A stretch of DNA of 61,858 nt from Streptomyces showdoensis (GTDB lineage Bacteria; Actinomycetota; Actinomycetes; Streptomycetales; Streptomycetaceae): NCBI RefSeq assembly GCF_039535475.1, contig NZ_BAAAXG010000003.1:1-61858 (forward strand), given 5' to 3'. Both the position numbers and the translations under genes were made by a program. The stretch's first letter is position 1. Each line of letters begins with the position of its first letter. This document shows, one piece after another, positions 22,641 through 29,155 of the stretch. Under the pieces are notes generated by a model. That model ran no database searches. It saw nothing but the letters and a program-made list of their open reading frames with translations, and was not told where the DNA came from.

Positions 22641-22651
22641 GGAGGCTGTCT

Positions 22652-23245
22652 ATGCAGGCCGTCGTCACGCCCGAGCTCCTCGACCACGAAGCCGCCGAGC
22701 TCCTCGACAGCGCCGCCTGGCAGGAGATCGTGGGCCGTTGGGCCGAGGCGCCGCCGGTACGGGAGGAGGCCGGCGACTGGCGGCGGCTGCTGTCCGTCCC
22801 GGTGGACCGGCTCGTCGCGGACGCGCTGGACGCGCTGCCGCCCGCCCCGCCCGCCGAGCGGCCGCTCCCCGGCAGGCTCGGCGCGATCCTGCCCGACCGG
22901 CTGCACACCTGGCGCCGCATCGGCAGCCCCGACGTGCGGCCCTCGGTCCATCTCGCCCACGCCCGGAGCGTCCTGACGGAGTGGGGCTGGCAGAACACCC
23001 CGTACAGACTGCGCGACGTCCGCGGCGCGCGCTGTGTCTGCGGGGCCATGCTCGCCGCCCACCGGCTCGGACACGGCAGCGCCCCCACCATGAACGAGGC
23101 GGGGGCGTGGATGCTCGAAGAGCTCCGCTCGCGCGGCTGGACCGGGCTCATCGGCCCGTGGAACCGCGCCCCGGGCCGGACCGCGGCCGACGCGCTCGCC
23201 CTGGTGGACGCCACGATCCGCCGCGCGGCCCGGGCGGGCCGTTAG
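22652..23245 (+). CDS. Conserved hypothetical protein (DUF6197-like)
   Basis: The protein has 197 residues with no signal peptide or membrane segment. The middle holds two short hydrophilic stretches. The C-terminal half contains WQNTPYRLRDVRGARCVCGAMLAAHRLG and TMNEAGAWMLEELRSRGW, an arrangement resembling DUF6197-type small actinobacterial proteins (an arginine/cysteine-containing helix followed by a W-rich segment). That assignment is by memory and is moderate only. ATG at 22652 is backed by GGAGG. The gene is controlled, together with the divergent oxidoreductase, from an AT-rich dyad. No function is known. Confidence 0.75.
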   Translation: MQAVVTPELLDHEAAELLDSAAWQEIVGRWAEAPPVREEAGDWRRLLSVPVDRLVADALDALPPAPPAERPLPGRLGAILPDRLHTWRRIGSPDVRPSVHLAHARSVLTEWGWQNTPYRLRDVRGARCVCGAMLAAHRLGHGSAPTMNEAGAWMLEELRSRGWTGLIGPWNRAPGRTAADALALVDATIRRAARAGR

Positions 23246-23290
23246 GCCGTGTCCTCCGGATCATGCCCGGCCGCCCCGGTCACCCCGAGG

Positions 23291-24607
23291 TCAGCGCACC
23301 GGCAGCCGGTCGACCAGCGGCGGTGCCGCCGGTGCCGGAGCGGAGCTCCGCAGCCCCGCCGGGGCGGGGGCGCCGCTCAGCGCGCCGTCCACGTACGCGT
23401 ACATGGCCGGCGTGATCGGGTCCGGCAGCTGCTGTCCCTGCTCGTCGAAGCGCTGGTACTTCATGAGGTTGTACGCCAGGGAGACCTGGCGGCGGCCGTC
23501 CTCCGTGGCGAGGGACCAGGTGCCCGCGCCGAAGACCGCGCCGTCGTGGCCCCAGTACCAGCCGCCGCTCGGCATCCGCAGCGTGTAGATCCCGAGGCCG
23601 TACCGCATCAGGGCCTCCTCGCCCGGCGCCGTGTCGTACCCCGGCACCGTCGTCTTCATCTCGCGCAGCGCCGCCTTGCCGATCAGCCTGCCGCCGAGCA
23701 GCTTGCGGTAGAAGGTGTTGAGGTCGTCGGTGGTCGACACCATCGCCCCGGCCGTGCCCGCCCACGACATGTCGTACGTGCTGTAGTCCCGCGGCGGGTC
23801 GATCAGGCCGAAGAAGGACTCGTACATCCGCGCGTGGGGGCCCTTGAGGGACGGCGAGGACGGGTAGTACGTGTGGCGCAGCCCGGCCGGACGGATCACG
23901 TGGCGGGTGATGTAGGCCTCGGGGTCCTGTCCGGTGACCTTCTCCAGGAGCAGCCCGGCCAGGATGTAGTTGGTGTTGGAGTAGCTGAACCTGCCGCGCT
24001 CCTGCGCCGGCGGGGCCGCGAGGCCGAGCCGGGCGAGCTCCTCGGGCTCGATGTGCCGCAGCCTGTTGCGGTCGAGCGTGGCGCCCGGGTCCTCCAGGAT
24101 GCCCGGGAACGCCGGCAGGACGTAGTCGCCGATGCCGCTCGTGTGGTTGAGCAGCATCCGGACGGTCACCTTCGCGCCGCGCTCGCCGGTCACGAGCCCG
24201 GGGAGGTAGCGGCCGACGGGCGCGTCCAGGTCGATCCGGCCGCGCTCCACCTGCTGGAGGACGGCCACGGCCGTGAAGCTCTTGCTGATGCTGCCGATCC
24301 GGTGCTCCAGGCCCGGGGCCATCGGACGCCCGGTCGCCGTGTCGGCGAGGCCCGTCGCGCCCCGCCAGCTCTCCGCGCCGCTCCGGACCGAGGTGAAGGC
24401 CCCGAACATCCCGGCGTCGCGGAAGGCGTCGAGCGACGCCCGCAGCGCCTCGCGGTCCAGGGCGGGCGTGTGGCGGGCCGCGGCCGTCGTCCGCGCGGTG
24501 CCCGCGGTGTCGGCCGCCTGGGCCGGAAGCACGCCCAGGGTCAGGGCCAGCAGGGCGGTCGCGGCCACCGCGGTCGTCCGGGCCGGCTGCGTCAGGCGTA
24601 AGCGCAT
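23291..24607 (-). CDS. Secreted serine hydrolase, class C beta-lactamase/DD-peptidase fold
   Basis: The protein has 438 residues. A signal peptide (hydrophobic core ATALLALTLGVL, then AQA) precedes the beta-lactamase-like domain. The catalytic SxxK is GSISKS (Ser106-Lys109). YSNTNY supplies the Tyr-x-Asn element, and WGHDGAV takes the place of the KTG/HTG strand near the C-terminus. The relatives are D-alanyl-D-alanine carboxypeptidases and esterases of the S12 family, so it may trim peptidoglycan or hydrolyse small esters outside the cell. ATG at 24607 follows GGAGGGG. The gene is divergent from the phosphoribosyltransferase fusion. Reading it as a true antibiotic-degrading beta-lactamase is not supported. 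Confidence 0.9.
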   Translation of the reverse strand: MRLRLTQPARTTAVAATALLALTLGVLPAQAADTAGTARTTAAARHTPALDREALRASLDAFRDAGMFGAFTSVRSGAESWRGATGLADTATGRPMAPGLEHRIGSISKSFTAVAVLQQVERGRIDLDAPVGRYLPGLVTGERGAKVTVRMLLNHTSGIGDYVLPAFPGILEDPGATLDRNRLRHIEPEELARLGLAAPPAQERGRFSYSNTNYILAGLLLEKVTGQDPEAYITRHVIRPAGLRHTYYPSSPSLKGPHARMYESFFGLIDPPRDYSTYDMSWAGTAGAMVSTTDDLNTFYRKLLGGRLIGKAALREMKTTVPGYDTAPGEEALMRYGLGIYTLRMPSGGWYWGHDGAVFGAGTWSLATEDGRRQVSLAYNLMKYQRFDEQGQQLPDPITPAMYAYVDGALSGAPAPAGLRSSAPAPAAPPLVDRLPVR

Positions 24608-24890
24608 GGAATCCCCTCCGTCGTTCGGTCCGCGCCCGGGATCCGGGCGCGGACCGTCCATCCTCGCCGCCCCGCTCCGGGTCCGCGTCCTTCCCCCGGA
24701 CGAGCACGGTCATCGGAAGGCATGACGTCCAGGGGACTAACCTGGGTGTATGGGCGGCGGTCTGACCAGGCCGTTCCTCCACGGAGACGTGATCCTCGGC
24801 CGGGGACCGGCCGGATCCCTCCCCTCCCGTCGGCCCGGCCCTGACTGCCCGTCCCGCGTTCGCGTCCCGGGCCAGGAAGGCGGGCAGGAC
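24608..24890. other. Divergent spacer between the serine hydrolase and PRTase-hydrolase genes
   Basis: This 283-bp region must contain both promoters. I see no clear operator palindrome. In-frame codons reach upstream of 24891 to 24750, but they show no conserved protein character and lack a good SD. I treat them as non-coding. Confidence 0.5.
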
Positions 24891-26177
24891 ATGTACTTCA
24901 CCGACCGCACCGACGCGGGCCGCCGGCTCGCCGCCCGGCTCACCGGCCTCAAGGGGCAGGACCTGGTCGTCCTGGGGCTGCCCCGCGGAGGAGTGCCCGT
25001 CGCCGCCGAGGTCGCCGACGCGCTCGACGCGCCCCTCGACATCTGCCTCGTCCGCAAGCTCGGCGTGCCGTACCAGCCGGAGCTCGCCATGGGGGCGATC
25101 GGCGAGAACGGCGTCCGCGTCCTCAACGACCGGGTCCTCTCCGACGCCGGTGTCTCCCCGCAGGCCCTGGCCGAGGTGGAGACGCGCGAACGGGCCGTAC
25201 TGGAGGAGCGGACCCGGCGCTACGCGGCGGCCCGCGGCGCCGCCGACCCCCGTGGCCGCACCGCCGTCGTCGTGGACGACGGGCTCGCCACCGGAGCCAC
25301 CGCGCTCGCCGCCTGCCAGGTCGTACGGGCCCGGGGCGCCGCCAGGATCGTGCTCGCCGTGCCGGTCGCGCCGCACGACTGGGTCGCGCGCGTCGGGGGC
25401 GCGGCCGACGAGACGTACAGCGTGCGCGAACCCCAGCTCTTCTACGCGATCGGGCAGTTCTACACCGACTTCTCCCAGACCACGGACGAGGAGGTCGTCG
25501 CGTGTCTGCGGGCGCGCCGGGAGGGGCGCGGCGAGCGGGCCGGGTACGCGGAGGACGCCGAGGTGCGCATCCCGCTCGGCGGATCGGAGGCCGGCGGACG
25601 GCTCACGCTCCCCGAACGGGCCACCGGGATCGTGCTGTTCGCGCACGGCAGCGGCAGCAGCCGGCACAGCCCCCGCAACCTGGCCGTCGCCGCCGCCCTG
25701 AACCGGGCCGGCCTCGGCACGCTCCTGTTCGACCTGCTCACCGAGGCCGAGGCGGCCGACCGCGCCAAGGTCTTCGACACCCCGCTGCTCGCCCGCCGGC
25801 TGCGGCAGGCGAGCGACTGGCTCACCGGCAGGTACGGTGCGGGCGCCCTGAGCACGGGGTACTTCGGAGCCAGTACGGGTGCCGCGGCCGCGCTGTGGGC
25901 CGCCGCCGAACCGGACGACGGCGTGGCCGCGGTGGTCTCCCGGGGCGGGCGCCCCGACCTCGCGGACGAGCGGCTGCCCGAGGTGACGGCGCCCACCCTG
26001 CTGATCGTCGGCGGCGCGGACCCCCTGGTCCTCGATCTCAACGAGCGGGCCCAGCGGCGGCTGCGCTGCGAGCACCGGCTCGTCACCGTGCCCGGCGCGG
26101 GGCACCTCTTCGAGGAGCCGGGACAGCTGGAGCGGGTGGGCGAGCTGGCGGCGGCGTGGTTCGCCGAGCGGCTCTGA
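24891..26177 (+). CDS. Phosphoribosyltransferase fused to a dienelactone hydrolase-like domain
   Basis: The protein has 428 residues in two domains. Residues 1-215 form a type I phosphoribosyltransferase-like domain with the PRPP loop VVVDDGLATGATA (126-138). Residues 225-428 form an alpha/beta hydrolase with nucleophile elbow GASTG (Ser328), a probable acid at GGADPL (Asp377) and the histidine in GAGHLF (His405). This fusion is known in actinobacteria and some proteobacteria but has no established substrate. ATG at 24891 starts at the conserved FTDRTDAGRRLA motif. The gene is convergent with the TetR gene, 18 bp between stops. It is cytoplasmic. Confidence 0.9.
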   Translation: MYFTDRTDAGRRLAARLTGLKGQDLVVLGLPRGGVPVAAEVADALDAPLDICLVRKLGVPYQPELAMGAIGENGVRVLNDRVLSDAGVSPQALAEVETRERAVLEERTRRYAAARGAADPRGRTAVVVDDGLATGATALAACQVVRARGAARIVLAVPVAPHDWVARVGGAADETYSVREPQLFYAIGQFYTDFSQTTDEEVVACLRARREGRGERAGYAEDAEVRIPLGGSEAGGRLTLPERATGIVLFAHGSGSSRHSPRNLAVAAALNRAGLGTLLFDLLTEAEAADRAKVFDTPLLARRLRQASDWLTGRYGAGALSTGYFGASTGAAAALWAAAEPDDGVAAVVSRGGRPDLADERLPEVTAPTLLIVGGADPLVLDLNERAQRRLRCEHRLVTVPGAGHLFEEPGQLERVGELAAAWFAERL

Positions 26178-26195
26178 GCCCCCGCACGGCCGGCC

Positions 26196-26780
26196 TCAGC
26201 CCGGGGTGCCGCCGACGATGCGGTCGACGGCCGCGGCGATGAGCGCGTCGCGCTCCTCCTCGGAGAAGACGTCGGGGAGCGTGAGCTGTTCGACGATCAG
26301 CCAGTTGAAGGCCAGGATCAGCAGTTTGACGGCGGTTGCGTCGCCCGGGAGCCCCGAGGCCTCGTGGTAGGCGACGTTGGCCTCGACGTCGGCGCGGATC
26401 CGCTCGGTGAGCACCTGGCGCAGCTCCGGGCGCCGGGTCGCCTCCAGGCGCAGTTCCAGGAGGGCGAGGTAGCCGGTGCGGAAGCCGCTGACCCGGCCGA
26501 CGAGCTCCTTCATCAGCACGGTGTACGTGGCGAGGTCCGGGCTCGCCGCCCGCTGCCGCTCGATGGTCGCCTCGTCCGGCTGGAGCCGCTCGTAGACCCG
26601 GGCGCCCGCCTGGGTCAGCAGGTCGTCGCGGTTGGCGAAGTAGTTGGACGCGGTGCCGGGCGGCACGGCGGCCTCGGTGTCCACCGCGCGGAAGGTGAGG
26701 CCCCGGGCCCCCTCGCGGGCGAGCACCTCGATGGCGGCGTCGACGAGCGCCGCCCGGCGCTCGGGGTTGCTGCGGGCCAC
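26196..26780 (-). CDS. TetR/AcrR-family transcriptional regulator
   Basis: The protein has 194 residues. The N-terminal HTH (about 10-55) shows VDTEAAVPPGTASNYFANRDDLL, the TetR recognition-helix signature, followed by a helical ligand domain. GTG at 26780 is preferred over the GTG at 26789, because AGGAG sits 8 nt upstream of the former and overlaps the latter. An 8-bp dyad directly upstream (26814-26841) is its likely own operator. It lies between the PRTase-hydrolase (convergent) and the MerR/TioE regulator (same strand, 48 bp upstream). The target cannot be told from sequence; the MerR-esterase pair or itself are candidates. Confidence 0.9.
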   Translation of the reverse strand: MARSNPERRAALVDAAIEVLAREGARGLTFRAVDTEAAVPPGTASNYFANRDDLLTQAGARVYERLQPDEATIERQRAASPDLATYTVLMKELVGRVSGFRTGYLALLELRLEATRRPELRQVLTERIRADVEANVAYHEASGLPGDATAVKLLILAFNWLIVEQLTLPDVFSEEERDALIAAAVDRIVGGTPG

Positions 26781-26813
26781 CGGTGTCACTCCTGTCGTCC
26801 GGCCGTCGCGCGT

Positions 26814-26841
26814 ACTCCAGGGAGAGTACTACGCCTGGAGT
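26814..26841. promoter_or_regulatory. 8-bp inverted repeat upstream of the TetR gene
   Basis: ACTCCAGG (26814-26821) and CCTGGAGT (26834-26841) are perfect reverse complements separated by 12 bp. The dyad covers the stop codon of the upstream MerR gene (TAG complement at 26829-26831) and lies 34 bp before the TetR start. That position fits an autoregulatory TetR operator. It is also visible in the mirror arm near 985-1012. Confidence 0.6.
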
Positions 26842-27545
26842 GGATCGAGGTCCGGGCGGAGGTCCAGGTACCGGCCGAGGCGCGCGGCCGCGTCCAGCAT
26901 GGCGAGCCGTCGTGCCGTGAGCCGCCGCTCCCAGCCCTCCAGGGCGGCGCCCAGCGCCTGCGTGCCGCCCGCCGTACGGATCTGCCGGACCACCTCGGCG
27001 ATCCGGTCCAGCGGGTAGCCGCCGCGCCTCAGGAGGTGCGCCAGCTCGGCGTCGCGGACGTCGGCCGGCCCGTAGACGCGGTGGCCGGTGGCGGCGTCCC
27101 GCGCGGGGGCGAGGATCCCGGCCCCCTCCCAGTTGCGCAGGGTCGCCCGGGTGACGCGGAGCCGGCGCGCGAGCTCGCCGACCGTGCGGGTGTCCGGCCC
27201 GGCCGCGGGGCGCTCGGCCGGGTGCGCCAGCAGGTGCTCCACGGCGCCGCGCACCGCGTCGAGGGTCTCCCGGTCCCGGAGCGACTGGGCGTGGCCCCGG
27301 TCGACGGCGGTCAGGGCGGCGTCGAGCGCGCCCGAGTGCAGCGCGTTCATGATCCGCCCGCCGGTGGCGTGCCCGTACGCCCGGACGAGGGCGAGATAGG
27401 CGTCGAGCGCCGCCGCGTGGGTCTCGGTGTAGACCCGGTAACCGCTGGGGGTGCGCGCGGCGGGCGGGAGGCAGCCGTCGGCCTCGTAGTTGCGGACCGC
27501 CTGGGTCGAGATGCCGTGCCGGCGGGCCAGGTCGGTCGGTCGCAC
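26829..27545 (-). CDS. MerR-family regulator with two HTH domains (TioE-type)
   Basis: The protein has 238 residues and carries two MerR-like winged HTH modules. The first (about 1-70) is RPTDLARRHGISTQAVRNYEADG. The second (about 117-190) is TVGELARRLRVTRATLRNWEGAGIL followed by ATGHRVYGPADVRDAE. Ordinary MerR proteins have one. The tandem layout matches the TioE family, often encoded beside erythromycin-esterase-like genes. GTG at 27545 follows AAGGAG at 5 nt, which decides the start. It is divergent from the esterase gene and probably controls it through the dyad at 27613-27642. The effector is unknown. Confidence 0.88.
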   Translation of the reverse strand: MRPTDLARRHGISTQAVRNYEADGCLPPAARTPSGYRVYTETHAAALDAYLALVRAYGHATGGRIMNALHSGALDAALTAVDRGHAQSLRDRETLDAVRGAVEHLLAHPAERPAAGPDTRTVGELARRLRVTRATLRNWEGAGILAPARDAATGHRVYGPADVRDAELAHLLRRGGYPLDRIAEVVRQIRTAGGTQALGAALEGWERRLTARRLAMLDAAARLGRYLDLRPDLDPLQA

Positions 27546-27612
27546 GATGCTCCTTGTTTTGAGACTTGGCGGCACGGTCGGCGCTGAATACACGGGCATG
27601 CTTCCGTAAAGT

Positions 27613-27642
27613 CTCCACCGTTCTTTCAAGGATACGGTGGAG
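27613..27642. promoter_or_regulatory. Strong dyad covering the SD of the erythromycin-esterase-like gene
   Basis: CTCCACCG (27613-27620) and CGGTGGAG (27635-27642) are perfect complements 14 bp apart. The right arm contains the gene's Shine-Dalgarno (GGTGGAGG) 4-5 nt before the ATG at 27647. As DNA it is a natural MerR/TioE operator, with TACGGT (27633-27638) as a possible -10 box. As RNA it would hide the SD in a hairpin if transcription began upstream. Sequence alone does not decide between the two. Confidence 0.7.
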
Positions 27643-27646
27643 GCTC

Positions 27647-28831
27647 ATGAACCAGGACTTCCATGACCTCGTCACCCCTTCCTGCACCCTGCTCGGGCTG
27701 GGCGAACCCACCCATCAGGAACCCGCCTTCGGGCGGATCCGCAACACGCTCCTCGCCGGGCTCGCCGACCGCGGCTTCCGGTCCGTCGCCCTGGAGACCG
27801 ACCGCCTGGCCGCGCTGCGGGTCGACGCCTACGTCCAGGGCGGGGCCGACAGCCTCGACGCCGTCCTGGCCGAGGGCTTCTCGCACGGCTTCGGCGCCCT
27901 CGACGCCAACCGGGAGCTGGTCGCCTGGATGCGCGACCACAACGCGGGCCGGCCGGCGGCCGAGCGGCTGGCCTTCCACGGCTTCGACATCCCGACCGAG
28001 AACTACAGCGCGCCCAGCCCCCGAGCGGCCCTGGAGCACGTCCGCGCGTACCTCGGGCTCGCCCCCGGGACCCCCGAGACCCCCGAGGATGCGGACCGGT
28101 TCGCCCGCCTTCTCGGGGACGACGAGCACTGGAGCCGCCAGGAGGCGGTCCTGGACGCCGCGCAGTCGCCCGGCGCCACCCCCGAGGCCGAGCGCGCGAG
28201 GGCCCTCGCCGACGACCTGGTCGTCACGCTGCACTCCCGCGCGCCCGAGCTGATCGCGGCGACCTCGCTCGCCGCCTGGCGGCGGGCGAAGGCGCACCTG
28301 GCCGCCGCGATCGGGCTGCTGCGCTACCACCGCCAGTGCGCCGAGCCCGGCGAGCCCGGCGCCCGCATCACCCGCCTGCTCGCCACCCGGGACGCGCTGA
28401 TGGCCGAGAACCTCCTCGCCGTCCGGGAGGCCGAGGAGCTCAGGGGGCCGACGCTCGTCTTCGCCCACAACCTGCACCTCCAGCGCTCGCCGAGCGCGTG
28501 GACCGCGGGGGAGCTGAGCGCCACCTGGTCGAGCGCCGGGGGGATCGTCGGCTCGCTCCTGGGGGACCGGTACGTGTGCGTCGCCGGGAGCGTCGGCCGC
28601 AGCGCGGCGCTCGGGCTCACGGACCCCGGGCCGGACACCTACGAAGGCGCCCTCCAGCACCGGGTCGACGGCTGGGGGACGGTCCGCGCCGACGAGGTGC
28701 CCGACGGGCGCGGGCGGACCGGCGCCGAACCGGCCAAGGGCTACTTCCCGCTCGACCGGGCGACGCTCGACGGCGTCGACGCGGTCCTGCACCTCCGCGA
28801 CGCCGGAGCCGTCGGCGCGTCCGCGCGCTGA
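27647..28831 (+). CDS. Erythromycin esterase-family protein
   Basis: The protein has 394 residues and belongs to the erythromycin esterase/succinoglycan-biosynthesis-like fold. LLGLGEPTHQEP (residues about 16-26) holds the catalytic-type histidine and glutamate. ALETDR (about 50) and VFAHNLHLQRS (about 275) supply the other conserved metal-free active-site elements. Classical Ere enzymes open the macrolactone ring of 14-membered macrolides; many chromosomal relatives have unknown substrates. ATG at 27647 follows GGTGGAGG. It is divergent from the TioE-type regulator and followed by a strong terminator hairpin. The first 44 codons are mirrored at 1-132. Confidence 0.88.
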   Translation: MNQDFHDLVTPSCTLLGLGEPTHQEPAFGRIRNTLLAGLADRGFRSVALETDRLAALRVDAYVQGGADSLDAVLAEGFSHGFGALDANRELVAWMRDHNAGRPAAERLAFHGFDIPTENYSAPSPRAALEHVRAYLGLAPGTPETPEDADRFARLLGDDEHWSRQEAVLDAAQSPGATPEAERARALADDLVVTLHSRAPELIAATSLAAWRRAKAHLAAAIGLLRYHRQCAEPGEPGARITRLLATRDALMAENLLAVREAEELRGPTLVFAHNLHLQRSPSAWTAGELSATWSSAGGIVGSLLGDRYVCVAGSVGRSAALGLTDPGPDTYEGALQHRVDGWGTVRADEVPDGRGRTGAEPAKGYFPLDRATLDGVDAVLHLRDAGAVGASAR

Positions 28832-28860
28832 GTTCGGTCCGTACGCCGCACCCGCCGCAA

Positions 28861-28888
28861 CCGGCCGCCCCCGCGAAGGGGCGGCCGG
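28861..28888. terminator. Terminator hairpin after the erythromycin-esterase gene
   Basis: CCGGCCGCCCC (28861-28871) pairs with GGGGCGGCCGG (28878-28888) in an 11-bp perfect stem around a 6-nt loop, 30 bp past the stop. No U-tract follows. Confidence 0.8.
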
Positions 28889-29155
28889 GCCGTGCGTACA
28901 CGGTCCTGCGTGGAACGGCGGTGCCGGGCGGGGGCGGGACCGGCCCACACCGGCACTGTCCCCGACCCGCCTCCACGGTGGAGTAGACCACTGGGCGACG
29001 TCAAGCGTTCCGCGCCGCGTTGACGCAATGGTCCGTACCAACTACGGTGCCGTTGGCTCCCGTTCGGTGGTCCCACAGCCGCAGTCCCGCACCCGAGCCG
29101 CCACACGGTCCCGCGACGCGCTCCCGTACCCCTCACACGCGTCCAGGGAGACCCG
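28889..29155 (+). promoter_or_regulatory. Chitinase promoter with a DasR-like (dre) site
   Basis: A -35 box TTGACG (29020-29025) and a -10 box TACGGT (29043-29048) are 17 bp apart. Inside the spacer lies TGGTCCGTACCA (29029-29040), matching 9 of 12 bases of the DasR-type palindrome TGGTCTAGACCA and resembling the TGGTC repeats known at Streptomyces chitinase promoters. A protein bound there would block RNA polymerase. An SD, AGGGAG (29145-29150), precedes the ATG at 29156. Confidence 0.7.

Larger units (their letters stand above)
14723..27780. repeat. Right, mostly clean arm of the inverted duplication
   Basis: This is the readable template of the left arm. From about 16 kb onward its genes have long intact frames with proper ribosome binding sites. 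The part nearest the hinge (14.72-15.95 kb) is also indel-rich, as expected where only the fold-back read supports it. Genes should be annotated from this arm only. The arm ends at about 27780 simply because the window starts there in the other copy. Confidence 0.9.

Noticed and set aside
23280..26105. A 941-codon leftward open frame overlapping the serine hydrolase and the PRTase fusion
   Set aside because: It has arginine/glycine-rich nonsense content and covers two well-supported genes; it is a GC shadow.
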